Shown here one piece after another: positions 52,415-64,000 of a stretch of 64,000 bases of DNA. The stretch is from Dermacentor variabilis. Lineage: Eukaryota; Arthropoda; Arachnida; Ixodida; Ixodidae. The stretch covers positions 264,969,600-265,033,599 of the forward strand of contig NC_134569.1 of assembly GCF_050947875.1 (NCBI RefSeq), written 5' to 3'. Under the pieces are notes generated by a model, which ran no database searches, was not told the DNA's origin, and worked only from the letters and a program-made list of their open reading frames with translations. The position numbers were made by a program, and so were the translations under genes. The stretch's first letter is position 1, and each line of letters starts with the position of its first letter.

Positions 52415-55400
52415 AGCTTCAGTTCAACGCGACGCAGCCGTGATCCGACGCCAAGACCCAACTGCAATGCCAGACAAAGAACCACCGACCTCGACGTACT
52501 TCTCGACGGCCACGCAGTCACTGCCTTAGTCGACACAGGGGCCGATTACTCCGTAATGAGTGGACACATCGCCGCCCAGTTGAAGAAGGTTAAGACTGCA
52601 TGGGAGGGCCCACAAATTCGGACCGCTGGAGGACACCTCATTACGCCGACTGGAATCTGCACGGCAAGAATTACCGTTCATGACCGGACTTACCCTGCCA
52701 CCTTCGTTGTCCTCCAACAGTGTTCACGAGACGTCATTCTCGGCATGGACTTCCTGAATCAACATGGCGCAGTCATCGACCTGAAGTCAAAATCGATAGC
52801 GCTGTCACAAAATCAAGCGATACCGCCGGAGAGCTGTCGTAGTCACCACGCCTTGAGTGTGCTTGAAGATCAAGTGAGCATCCCGCCGCGCTCCAGCATT
52901 ATTATTTCCGTCAGCACTGAAACACCCGCTGACGGAGAAGGCGTCATCGAGGGCGCCCAACATATACTGCTCGACCGTGAAATTTGCGTCGCAAGAGGGA
53001 TCGCTCGACTCCACGGAGGGCAAGTGGAAGTTATGCTAACCAACTTCAACCAAGAGTTCAAGCACATCAACAAGGGCACGACAATCGCATACATCGAGGA
53101 AATTGTGGAAACCAGCAATGGTTTTGTCCTCTCGGATTCAGCCGCATCTACCCCGATGAGAATTGTCCCCGAACCAGACTTCGACGTGAATCCAAGTCTT
53201 CCTATGAGTAAGCAGCAACAGATCAGAAGTCTTCTCCGACGATACAAAGACTGCTTTTCGACGTCATCGAGGATTCGACAAACACCAGTTGCAAAGCATC
53301 GCATAATAACCGAAGAGAGCGCTCGACCACTCCGCCAGAGCCCTTACCGAGTTTCGACGCGAGAACGTGAAGCTATTAGGCAACAAGTCGACGAAATGCT
53401 GCGCGACGACATCATCCAGCCGTCGAAAAGCCCGTGGGCCTCTCCTGTAGTCCTGGTAAAGAAAAAGGACGGAACCCTACGCTTCTGCGTCGATTATCGT
53501 CGACTGAACAAGATCACGAAGAAGGATGTGTACCCCCTTCCACGGATAGACGACGCATTGGATCGGCTCTGCAACGCTAAATACTTCTCGTCGATGGACC
53601 TCAAGTCTGGCTACTGGCAAATAGAAGTCGACGAGAGAGATCGCGAAAAGACTGCCTTCATCACGCCAGACGGCCTCTACGAGTTCAAGGTCATGCCATT
53701 CGGACTGTGCTCGGCGCCTGGAACGTTTCAGCGCGTCATAGACACGGTGTTAGCCGGACTGAAGTGGCAGACGTGCCTTGTTTACCTGGATGACGTCGTC
53801 GTCTTCGCCGGAAATTTCGACGATCACCTTAGGCGGCTTGCGACAGTGTTAGAAGCCATCAAGTCATCAGGGCTCACTCTGAAGCCGGAAAAGTGCCGTT
53901 TCGCTTACGGTGAGCTTTTGTTCCTAGGCCACGTGATCAGCAAATCAGGAGTACGCCCCGACCCACAGAAGAAAGCTGCCATCGCAAAGTTCCCGCAGCC
54001 AACCGACAAGAAGGCAGTGCGCAGATTCCTTTGCATGTGTGCCTACTATAGGCGCTTTGTCAAGCACTTTTCTCGCATCGCGGAGCCGCTAACACATCTA
54101 ACCAAATGTGATGTCGCGTTCAAGTGGGAAACGCCGCAGGCCAAGGCATTTCAAGAACTCAAACGACGCATGCAGTCGCCGCCGGTACTTGCACACTTCG
54201 ACGAGGACGCCGATACCGAAATCCACACTGACGCCAGTAGCCTAGGCCTCGGTGCCGTCCTAGTTTAGAGGAAAGAAGGACTTCAAAGGGTGATATCGTA
54301 TGCTAGCCGGTCGCTGTCAAAAGCGGGAAGCAACTATTCTTCGACTGAAAAGGAATGCCTCGCCATCATTTGGGCTACAGCTAAATTCCGCCCTTACCTC
54401 TATGGCAGGCCATTCAAAGTCGTCAGTGACCATCACGCATTGTGTTGGCTAGCTAACTTAAAGGACCCTTCAGGACGGCTGGCGCGGTGGAGCCTCAGAC
54501 TACAAGAATACGACGTCACGGTAGTATACAAGTCCGGAAGAAAACACTCCGACGCCGACTGCTTATCGCGCGCCCCCATCGATCCCACGCCGCAAGACGA
54601 CGAGGACGACGACGCCTTCCTTGGGATAATAGGCGCGGAAGACTTCACTAAACAGCAAAGAGCCGACCCGGAGCTAAAAGGCCTCGTCGAGTATTTGGAA
54701 GGGAACACCGACGTTGTCCCTAGGGCATTTAAGCGCGCGGTGTCTTCGTTCACGCTACAAAACAACCTGCTCGTGAAGAAGAACTTCTCACCAGTCCGCG
54801 CCAGCTACCTTCTTGTTGTACCATCAGCGCTGCGTCCAGAAATACTGCACGCCCTACACGACGGTCCAACCGCTGGGCACCTCGGATTCTCCCGGACGCT
54901 GTCGAGAATACAGGAAAGGTATTACTGGCCGCGTCTGACCGCCGACGTCGCCCGTTACGTCAAGACATGCCGAGACTGTCAACGACGCAAGACACCACCG
55001 ACAAGGCCAGCAGGATTGCTACAGCCGATCGAACCTCCTCACCGTCCATTCCAGTAGATTGGGATGGATTTGTTGGGGCCGTTTCCGATATCAACATCCG
55101 GGAATAAGTGGATCGTCGTGGCGACGGACTATCTCACCCGTTTTGCTGAAACTAAAGCTCTACCAAAAGGCAGCGCAGCCGAAGTGGCGAAATTTTTCGT
55201 GGAGAACATCCTGCTGCGACATGGTGCCCCAGAAGTCCTCATCACCGACAGAGGAACGGCTGTTACAGCAGAGCTCACCCAAGCCATTCTGCAGTACAGC
55301 CAGACAAGCCACAGGAGGACAACTGCCTACCATCCGCAGACGAATGGTCTCACGGAGCGCCTGAACAAGACCCTCGCCGACATGCTAGCAATGTACGTCG

Positions 55401-55903
55401 ACGTCGAACACAAGACGTGGGACGCCGTCCTGCCGTACGTAACCTTTGCGTACAACACGGCGGTGCAAGAAACAACACAGATCACGCCGTTTAAGCTGGT
55501 TTACGGCAGGAACCCGACGACGACGCTTGACGCCATGCTGCCGCACGTAACTGACGAAGAGAATGTGGACGTCTCTAGCTATCTCCAGCGCGCCGAAGAA
55601 GCCCGACAGCTCGCCCGCCTGCGAATCAAGAGCCAGCAGAGGACCGACAGCCGACACTACAACCTCCGACGACGCTTCGTCGAGTACCAACCTGGCGACC
55701 GTGTTTGGGTCTGGACCCCGATACGACGACGAGGACTCAGTGAGAAACTACTGCGACGCTATTTCGGACCCTACAAGGTCATCCGACGTATTGGCGCTCT
55801 GGACTATGAGGTCGTGGCAGACGGCATTTCGCATTCACAGCGGCGCCGCGTACGATCTGAAGTGGTCCACGTGGTGCGCCTTAAACCCTTTTACGGACGC
55901 TGA
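52415..55903 (+). pseudogene. Pol of element F (PR-RT-RH-IN) with stops
   Basis: One continuous frame from 52415, interrupted by TAG at 54266-54268 and 55055-55057. Upstream, TAA at 52412-52414 separates it from the same frame overlapping gag. Protease has DTG (52532-52540) and DVILGMDFL. RT has [20 protein letters not shown] and YLDD (~53782). RNase H has HTDASSLGLG and TEKECLAIIW. Integrase has HHCC (HDGPTAGHLG; CRDCQRRK) and the triad GMDLLGPF, ITDRGTA and NGLTERLN. The C-terminal GPY/F module reads YFGPYKVIRRI. Both TAGs stand where related element E has CAG-encoded Gln (LVQ; PFQQIG). All catalytic residues are intact. Confidence 0.93.
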
Positions 55904-55990
55904 CGAACTTCGCCATTTTTGTTCTTTTCTTTGCTACGAGTGCTTTTGTTTATTACCTTCGTTTGTTTGCAGCATCGGGTCGATGCTTTT

Positions 55991-56003
55991 TAAGAGGGGG
56001 TAT
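55991..56003 (+). other. Polypurine tract of element F
   Basis: TAAGAGGGGGTAT directly before the 3' LTR start; the expected second-strand priming site. Confidence 0.75.
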
Positions 56004-56423
56004 TGACACGTGTACTTATCTTTATCGGGCGACCACGTTTCGCCGCTTAACAACTGTAATCGCATAGCGAGGGACGCGCCTGCATGTATCCGACGTTTCT
56101 GGAAAGTTATCGATGCTTCTACCCGGCTGTCTGTTGTCGCCGAACCTTGTGTTATCTGATTCCATCGCGTAACGCGAATGGTGTAGAACATTGTGGAAGG
56201 CACGCGGGTCCGAACGATTAGTCTGGAACATTCGACGACTGCTCTATAAAAGCCGACGCGCTTAACCCGCTGAGCAGATTTACGACGATCGCCGACTGTG
56301 TTCGCCGCTCTCGTTGTGCTTTAAGTGTAGCCTGTTTTGTGGGCACAGGTTCGCTCAATAAAAGCAAGTTTTTGCCTTTCACAGTATTGGTACTGTGTTC
56401 TTTGACGTCACGACCACGTGACA
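56004..56423 (+). repeat. 3' LTR of element F
   Basis: 420 bp; AATAAA at 56357-56362. Three of the seven differences from the 5' LTR are clustered near 56263-56273. Confidence 0.95.
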
Positions 56424-58530
56424 ATATGTTAGGCTACTAGACAGTGACTGGTATTAAGTATCAGCGAAGAATCGGTTGATCTTGATGTTTGGATGAGGAT
56501 GAATGATCTCTAACAAAAATGGACAATGAAAAAGCTTGCATTCATAGAAGAAAAATCACACTTGGCACAAACGGAATTGACACGGCTAAGAAGCTAATTA
56601 AGGGCAAACTGACGGAATTCGATATTTTGGCCAGCGTCGTCCGTGCTTGCTCGGATGTTGCAGGTGCATCTGAAGACGAAGAATTTCTAGAAAGTCCTTT
56701 TTGAGTTACCTGGATGACTCACGCAAATGTCCGTGCTGGTGGAATGGTGGCTGAAGCTCTTTTCAGTCTTAACACAGTCCTCTGCAGACTTGATATCTCA
56801 TCCATATTCTTCTGCATGCGCTTCTTTGTTCGTGGTGTAAAAGCCTTGCCAATTCGGTCCCAGCCCCTTCCTGTTGGTGCAGATAGGAGCTCCTGTGATG
56901 ACCAAGATGTGCTTGGCATAGACTCTGTTGGGGCAGAACGGTGACACATGAGATACTGCACAGATTAGCCAAACTCATGTGTGTTTTCTTTTATGCTCGA
57001 ACCAATTATACTGAACCATAAATATGAACAAACATTCATATCTGCTACAAACAGCAAGCCAATACAGCATATATCAAACATATTTATTTCTGAACCCCGT
57101 GTTGTTTACCTTGTAGTAGTAGCCAACGTCCACACAACGACCTTGCAGCAGGCAGCAGCTTCTGTTTAGTGCGTGGAGTGCGTTGCTTTATACTGATGCC
57201 GTCCTCATTACTGCATGTCTGGAGCAGAAATTTTGACTGAATCAGAAATTGAAAAAGCTAAATTTTGCAATATGAAGTGCACAAAGGTGTGACATATATA
57301 TTGTAATGGTTTGCGACTGCAGAATACACGCAAATGTACACTGTCTGTTCTAGGGTGCTTAAGCAGCACGTTAAATAAATATTGCTATTGTCCATAAAAT
57401 TGATGTCTGCCTAACTACAGTGCATGTCAACAGCTTAAGTATTATTACGATCACAAATGAGAACATTTGTGCGTTGATTTATACACTAGAGGAGATCACA
57501 ATGCTGGCTCCACAAGCAAATGCATGAAAGTCATGAAGCTACAAGAACTGATGCATTATTTCTCTGCACGAACGTGATGCACTGCTTCACTACTTCAAAA
57601 ATGAATGCCCTACGGTAAACCAAACTGAACAGCAAGAACATTTGGAACCAACAAGTACGAAATATGGGTGAATTATCATGCTTGCAACTGTTTAATACAT
57701 TAAATTCTGTACTTTCACTTCATTTTACCAAAGGATTATTCGGTTTTGTGGACAAAAGAAGTTGCCGGCGGACTCGAAAAAAAAGTTTAATATGTATATT
57801 GATAAGGCTACTCAGTGACCTACGACCACGGCTACAATAAGATTAAAAATGAGACGCGCGTTCCGATATCGCTCTTTCTTTCCTGGTTGTGTGTGTATAA
57901 CTACAGCCTCGGAAGTAAAGGTTTATTTAGGAAAGAGCAACTGAGATTCTGACTGCCCATGTGTAATGCAGGATCTAGTTCGTTAACTTGTGCCCGCCTG
58001 GAAGGTAATGCGACGGATGTTATATAACGATTCAAGCAGCGGTGTTAAACGACTCACCGTTATTTCCGTTGTCAGCCGGAGAAAAATCCAGCTCCCGTTT
58101 CGATGCAGACGAGTTCCGAATGGCTCACGACTGAAACCCAACTTCCGGGCTTACATGTCCGCTTGCAAACACGTAACTTCACGCCAAGTTAAATAACGCG
58201 AGACATCGAAGCGCAAGAAACTAGATTTAGAAACAAAGAAGCAACCAGTCTGAGTGTACGAACGAATGAATCCGGGCCGCCGTGCACTCGAAAATACCGG
58301 TAAACATTTTAAGTTCAGGCCAGACCGGGAAAGGTTGGAACTAGCGTAAGCATACCGATGTGATGCTACTACGCTGGCTTTGTTAGCAGCGGCGCGTGGT
58401 CGATTTTTTTGCCCTCTGTGGCCATTTGTTGAACTTGAGAGTTGTGCTACCCCTAGTAATACTGCTCGCACTTTCGGCCCATCGCTGGTCGTGGCGCCTC
58501 CTTACACAGCTGCGCGTCACGTGACCATGT
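56424..58530. other. No definite gene; two possible coding fragments
   Basis: A minus frame at 56961-56719 reads FTPRTKKRMQKNMDEISSLQ, then RTVLRLKRA. This looks coding, possibly a coiled coil, but the family is unknown. A plus frame at 56519-56704 (LTEFDILASVVRACSDVAGA) is also unassigned. The rest is AT-rich non-coding DNA. Confidence 0.4.
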
Positions 58531-58910
58531 GACGTCACGCCAGACCGCGAGACGGGGCCCCAGCTCGCGGCATCGATGGTGGAGGCGAAGCCTCCCGCGA
58601 CGCTGCTGCGGCGCTACCGAGAGAGGGCGCTCGCTGGTGTAACGTCACGCCAGACTGAGAGACGGGGCCCCAGCTCGCGGCAGCTATGGTGGAAGCGAAG
58701 CCTTGCGCGCCGCTGCTGCGGCGCTACCGAGAGAGGGCGGTTGCTGGTGTGACGTCACGCCAGACCGAGAGACGGGGCCCCAGCTCGCGGCATCGATGGT
58801 GGAGGCGAAGCCTTGCGCGACGCTGCTGCGGCGCTACCAAGAGAGGGCGCTCGCTGGTGTGATGTCACCCTAGGAGGATAAATGGGGCTACAGCTCGCCT
58901 CCTCGCAACG
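58531..58910. repeat. 110-bp tandem repeat, ~3.4 units
   Basis: Units start at 58531, 58641, 58751 and 58861 (partial), each exactly 110 bp apart. Each begins around GACGTCACGCCAGACCGAGA and contains GGGGCCCCAGCTCGCGGCA. The boundary GTGACGTCAC is a CRE-like palindrome. GC-rich against an AT-rich background. Confidence 0.92.
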
Positions 58911-60300
58911 GTCGGCGTGCTGCCTTGCGCTATGTCGAATGATGTATAGTCATACGTTTAACAAAGGGCAACCATGTCCGCACCATCTGCCGAACTAAGG
59001 CGCAGCCAAGGGTATTGCTTTCGCAACCTTCCAGGCTTAACCAAGCTAAGCCTTCAGCTATTTTTTTGTTTTGTTCATGGATAGGCGAGCGTAAAACATA
59101 GGGTCATAAGATGTCAAAATAAAAAAAAAGAATGTCGCGGTTCAACCAGAAAGGGAGTCATTGATTGTGATAGGAAATTATTACACAACACGAAACAAGA
59201 CGTTCAGTTTCATTGGTCGTATAAATTGCAGTGATCATTATTTACTTAGTTATTTATTAATTAATTTATTTATTTGTATTACTTATTTGGAATACTCTAA
59301 ATGCCATTGCTGGTGCTACAGAGAGTAGTGGTACAGTTGTGGCAAATGATTGCAGATGTACGTCGTCAATGAAGATTGACCAGAGTTGCTGGTGATGGAG
59401 GCAAGCAGGTGATTTCATTCCGATGACGTCTTTGGCACAAATGAATGAAAGTACAAGTTGGTACGGCAGCTTGGCGCTTGAACTTTAAATTGCCTTTGAA
59501 TTGCTTGAACTGTAATTGCATTTGAAGAGCAATAATATTACTATTTTCCACTTTGAAAAGAAAATTGACTGCGGGAATCCGTTTTATCCGCCTCGCCTCC
59601 CGGAAGAAATTGAAAGTTGAAAATGCGTAGCAGTGTTTTTTTACTCACCGGGGCTCACACCCAGAGGCTGCAAGGTTACTCCGCTTTCTTGGGTAGCTTC
59701 CAGACAGACTGTGCTCCGTTCCAGTGACGAGATTTCACGCTAGCCAGTGCATTTCTTTCAAGCAACCCGTCATTACGCGGCCAGACGCGGCAGATCACTG
59801 ACGACGGAAGCCATGTATGTAGCCATTACGCCAGTGGAATGCCGCAGGTGATAAAATTCACCGTGTTTAAACACGTTCGCCTGGTAGCGGCTATCGAATG
59901 CCGGACGCACAAACGCTCTGATATATTGTCTAATTAAAAAGAACCTGCGTGATGGGGCACAAAAGAAACGACCACCCCGTTCGCAAATATAGCCGCCGTA
60001 CAATTTGAAACGGCAAACGGCACGGACTGCAATCGATACCAGTGGGCTGCTGATTATCACGCGTCAGTGAAGTCTCAAAACCTTTATTCAAGTCATAAAG
60101 CACAGGATTTAATAACGTAGGTTAATTAAAAAGAATTGCCTGTTCATTTTGCAAGAAATTGCACGTTGACTATGTTTGACGGTTACTATATGTACATTTA
60201 TAGATTCAATATTGAGCCGCGTTTAGTGCCTCTAGCAGAAAAAAAATACAAATTAAAGTATGCGACCAAATTACAGTAGCTCCACTTGCGCGCTTATGCT
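58911..60300. other. AT-rich DNA, no gene recognised
   Basis: Non-coding, with a TTTA-rich low-complexity stretch near 59235-59290. Confidence 0.55.
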
Positions 60301-60314
60301 GGAACGCGCCGCGG

Positions 60315-60925
60315 TTGATTTTTCGCCCTCTGTGGCTATCGCTGGAACTCGAGAGTGTGCGGGGCCTGGTTTCGCTTTATAAAACGCTAGTTAGGCCCAT
60401 GCTGGAATATGCATCTCTCATTTGCGATCCTCATGTCAGTTCACTTAACCTCAGCACAGAAGCCATTCAGAACCGTGCAGCGCGTTTTATTTTATCTAAC
60501 TATTCGCGTACAGCAAGTTTCAATTCAATGAAATTCAATCTTGATTTGCTTAACCTGTCACTTCGTCGCAAAATTTCACGGCTTTGTCTATTTCATAAAA
60601 TCTATCATTACAATCCCACTTTAAACGACTGTCTTTTGTTACCATCATTGTACATATCTTCCAGAAACGATCATCAGTTCAAGGCTGCCGTGTCATGTTG
60701 CCGCACTAACCTCCATTTCAATTCTTTCATTCCCACAAGCAGCGACTGGGTGCACCTCCCCGCTTCCGTTGTTTTAATCGTCAATGCTAACGAATTCGAA
60801 AGCGCCCTTTTCAACAACTTTTTGCAAGCCTGCTATGCTGCTAAAATGTGTATTCTTTTTTGTTTTCATACCTCCGACTCCTCTCTGTAATGCCTCGGTT
60901 CTGAGAGAAAATAAATTAAATGAAA
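60315..60925 (+). mobile_element. CR1-like LINE, RT C-terminal fragment
   Basis: 191-residue frame with LVRPMLEYASLICDPHVSSL, AIQNRAARFILSNYSR and LRRKISRLCLFHKIYHYNP, the RT C-terminal region common to CR1/L2-type LINEs. It is 5'-truncated before the catalytic FADD. The 3' end is near AATAAATTAAATGAAAT. Confidence 0.88.
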
Positions 60926-60929
60926 TAGC

Positions 60930-61512
60930 CGGGAAAGGAAAAGGAATTCAGGATCGTCGAGTCAACCTCTAGAGTCTGTACAGGAATACGCTTATCTAGG
61001 TGAGTTACTCACAGGGCACCGTGATCATGAGAAGGATACTTAAAGAAGAATAAAAATGGATTGGAGTACCTACGACAGGCATTGCCAAATGCTGAGTGGG
61101 AGCTTACCAGTGTCATTGCATTTAAACAGCGCTAACTCATGGAGAAGAATCTTGGAGGTGAACAGAGAAGCTCGAGAACAAGTTCAGGACTGCTCAGAGA
61201 GCGATGGAACCAAAAATGTGAGGCGTAACGTTCAGAAACAGGAAGTGAGTGGTGTGGATAAGCGAGGAAGCGAGGAAAGCCGATATTCTAACTGACATTA
61301 CCAGAAAATAATGGAGCGGGGCCGGCCTGTTGTGCGTAGGGTGGATAACCCTAGGACCATTAGGGTTACAGAATGGGTTCCAAGAGATAGGAAGTGCAGT
61401 CGTTAATGGCGGAAATCGATGTGGGGTGATGAAACTACGAAATATGCAGGAGGAAGTTAGAATCAGTTAGCGCAAGACAGGGGTAAATGGATATCATCAT
61501 CATCATCATCTA
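60930..61512 (+). mobile_element. RTE-type LINE 3' fragment
   Basis: Multi-stop remains of an RTE C-terminus (EYAYLGELLTG-like start, SWRRILEVNREAREQ, RAMEPKM) ending in ATCATCATC repeats, the RTE-style tail. 5'-truncated; sequence-divergent from the copy at 16139-24104. Confidence 0.65.
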
Positions 61513-61559
61513 TTGTTTGAAGTTCCTTTACCTTCTTTACCATGACCTGATAAACTTAA

Positions 61560-62207
61560 CAAAATCCGACTACTTGGTGCCCCCCGGACGTCACTCCAGT
61601 CGAACTAACCATGAAAAATTTATCAGACCATTCTTTTCTCGTTGCGACACACTAAAATACTCATTTTTCCCTTCAACAATAGATCTGTGGAGTTCCCTGC
61701 AAAGTGAAATCGTTTGCTCACAATCTGTGCATTCATTCGTGTCGACACTCGAATTCCACTTCGAGTCATTATCGGAATGATGACCGCATTGTGGTCGCCT
61801 TGGCTGAGCGTCCTCAAAAGTTATCAATGACGCATTGCCATGCCCCAACTTCTTTCACACGCCGGTGTCCATATGCTCTCTCGTACTTCTCTGCGCTTGG
61901 TTCTTGCGCACGTCTGATAATATACATTACACTTGACACTGTTTGTACATTGCACGGCACACCCAAATGCATTTTTTCCTGTATTAACTGCTTCTTACAC
62001 TTTACATGGCGTACGCACTGTAAAGGCTGTTTTTGTTTCCTTGTATTTACTTATTGCTGACCTGGCGCGTCGATTGTAACCATTGCTTTTTTGTTTGAGT
62101 TTGCTGCAAACCCCCTGTATAACAAAGCACCTGTACTGTTTGTATGTCCACTCCTGTATGAGCCTCTCAAGGCTTACAGTATTGATAAATAAATAAATAA
62201 AATAAAT
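61560..62207 (+). mobile_element. CR1-like LINE 3' fragment
   Basis: Coding remnant RTNHEKFIRPFFSRCDTLKY and FFPSTIDLWSSLQSE to TGA at 61778-61780, then ~430 bp of 3' UTR. It ends in (AAAT)n at ~62190-62207, where it meets the tail of the minus-strand element. Confidence 0.75.
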
Positions 62208-64000
62208 ATTGTCCCTTAAGGACCCTTTCTTCAGGGTATTACATAAGGGGGGGACAAAAGCATCAAGAAACACTATGGTCATTATTATACAATGGTTAAC
62301 TAATTTGTACAACGGTAAACAAAACTTAGTATACATGCTAGTAGACGATGGGCAAGACAACTTAAAAAACAAAACAAAGTAAGGTACGAACCGGCAGTAG
62401 AAATGGCAACACAACGGGCAATATAACAGAGTAACAGCATAGCAGTGGTAGCTTAAGAGTTTAAAAAAAAGTTCACAATAGGTGTCTAAATTTATCTGGA
62501 TTACTTTCATTTACTATGCTGTTGGGTAGCGCGTTCCCCAATTCAATAGCACTAGGTAAGAAAGATTTGTTGAAGCCATTAGAGGAACCATGGAGACGTT
62601 GTAGACTCAGTGTTAAAGAGACGCTTAGAAAAACGGTTGGGCTGATATAAAGAGTTTTCCTCAGATGTGGGAAATTATAGTAGAGTTTGTGGAAAAGGGA
62701 AAGTTGTGAAATCTTCCTACGAAGTGTTAGGCTAGGGATGCTGAGGGATGATTTAATTCCGCTTATACTTGTATGCCAGCCATAGTTTGAAGCGATAAAA
62801 CGTGCTGCGCGATTCTGCATTGCTTCGAGCGAGTTAGTCAGATGAGACTGGTGGGGGTTCCAAATTGCTGAGGCATACTCAAGTTTAGTACAAATGAATG
62901 TTTCATAGGCGAGCTTGCGTAGAGCAACAGGAGACAGAAAAATCGATCTTTTGAATAGGCCAAGTGATTTATAACAGTCGTTTATAAGTTGACGTATGTG
63001 TGCAGACCACGTAAGCTGATTAGTGATAGTAACGCCTACATAACGGTAACAGTCAGCTTTAGTCAGGGGTGTGGAAACAAGAAAGTACTGGTGGTTAAAG
63101 ATGTCCCGCTTGCGAGTTACACACATGTACTTGCACTTAGTAACTTTCAGGGACATGAGCCAAATAGAGCACCAATTTGCTATTTTGCTTAGGTCTCCCT
63201 GGAGTATTAGTTAGTCATGATGGGAGGATATGCGCCGATACAAGACGCAGTCATCAGCGAATAACAAAATTGATGAAAGAATGCTATTAGGGAGGTCATT
63301 TATAAAAATTAATAACAAAAGAGGTCCGAGCAGAGAGCCCTGTGGTACACCTGACAAGACTGGACTACTCGTCGACTTGAGGTTATCGATGACAGTGTGT
63401 TATGAGCGGTTTGTGAGAAAACATTCAATCCAGGACAGTACAAGTGGGTCGAGATTAAGACAAGGAAGTTTCGCGTTAAGACGTAGATGGACGACAAGTC
63501 AAGGTAGATAACGTCGGTTTGGAAACGGGAGTCAAGGTGGAGGTGAAGGTCTGTGGTGAATTCGAAGAGCTGCGTTTCACATGAGCGGCCTCGTCTAAAT
63601 CCATGTTGATTGGGAAAGAAAAAAGAGTGCTTGTCTAAATGAGATGTAATGCTGGAGTGCAATATACGCTCTAGAATTTTACAAGATATGCAAGTTAGGG
63701 AAATAGGCGGTAATTACATGGACTGGAACAACTACCAGATTTGTACACAGGTACAAAATTGCTAATTTTCCGATCATTCGGAATAGTGGAAGAGGCAATA
63801 GATTGAGTGAAAATCAATTTCAAGAACCGGCTAGATTGAGATTTGGTGCCCTTTAAAGCTTTGGCCGTTATGCCGTCTGGGCCTGGCGCACTGGAAAGTT
63901 TAAGATTATGGATTAAATTGGAGATTCCTAGAGTATTTATAATAACAGCCGGAATTTCCGAAAAGTGAGTAGATGGCGACGTAGGAAAATCAGCGGGGGG
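62195..64000 (-). mobile_element. CR1-like LINE, RT part, runs off the window
   Basis: RT pieces on the minus strand: SSAPGPDGITAKALKGT (~63880), FFPNQHGFRRGRSCETQLFE (63620-63560), catalytic FADDCVLYRR (~63245) and, in the frame 63156-62473, LTKADCYRYVGVTITNQLTW, KLEYASAIWNPHQSHL and NRAARFIASNY. The frame ends at TAA 62473. Between 63560 and 63250 frameshifts are present. 3' UTR to ~62195 with (AAAT)n. The 5' part with the endonuclease would lie beyond 64000. Confidence 0.88.

Larger units (their letters stand above)
50458..56423 (+). mobile_element. Ty3/gypsy element F, nearly intact
   Basis: 5966 bp. LTRs 50458-50877 and 56004-56423, both 420 bp, differ at about seven positions by eye (~1.7%). 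The 4-bp duplication ATAT is at 50454-50457 and 56424-56427. tRNA-Ala-like primer site, full gag, pol in the -1 frame with all domains, and polypurine tract AAGAGGGGG before the 3' LTR. Only in-frame stops, no frameshifts, were found in pol. Confidence 0.95.

Overview
The window looks like repeat-rich nuclear DNA of a chelicerate, most likely a metastriate tick. The evidence is indirect. There are no bacterial operons or ribosome binding sites, there are spliceosomal introns, and there are tRNA-derived SINEs with A and B boxes, RTE and CR1-type LINEs and many Ty3/gypsy elements. Species-level assignment is inference from remembered repeat families. No complete conserved host gene was recognised. 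Almost everything that codes is transposon-derived.

Layout. 1-1.5 kb: 3' remnant of Ty3/gypsy element A (+), split by a LINE tail. 1.5-6.5 kb: decayed Ty3/gypsy element B (-) with TA microsatellites at both ends. 6.9-11.0 kb: young Ty3/gypsy element C (+) with 394-bp LTRs and a 4-bp ATAG duplication; it has a SAP-domain ORF but no integrase. 11.0-14.9 kb: AT-rich DNA without recognised genes. 14.9-16.1 kb: a 49-bp-arm palindrome and two head-to-tail terminal-inverted-repeat elements. 16.1-24.1 kb: an RTE-type LINE (-) bounded by a 13-bp target-site duplication, with a tRNA-like (SINE-like) head at its 5' end. It is interrupted at 17.16-21.95 kb by Ty3/gypsy element D (+). 25.3-31.3 kb: Ty3/gypsy element E (-), with a SINE in its 3' LTR. 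31.3-32.8 kb: (TA)40, tRNA-derived SINE pieces and a LINE tail. 36.6-46.5 kb: a two-gene DNA transposon resembling ISL2EU. It has a spliced THAP/DDE transposase (+) facing a spliced SWIM/YqaJ-exonuclease gene (-), separated by a 440-bp tandem repeat. 47.9-50.3 kb: three ~700-bp tandem units. 50.46-56.42 kb: young, almost intact Ty3/gypsy element F (+), a relative of E. 58.5-58.9 kb: a 110-bp tandem array apparently derived from a SINE interior. 60.3-64.0 kb: fragments of CR1-like and RTE LINEs, including two CR1-like copies meeting tail to tail.

How the parts relate. For the LTR elements, LTR-to-LTR divergence counted by eye is ~1.8% for C, ~1.7% for F and ~6% for D. Element D is younger than the RTE it interrupts. 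Three families use different primer tRNAs, judged from the primer binding sites: serine for C, tryptophan for D and alanine for E and F. Most ORFs are broken, so nearly all elements are fossils. The closest to functional are F, whose pol is interrupted only by three in-frame stops, and C, whose gag-pol is nearly open but lacks integrase.
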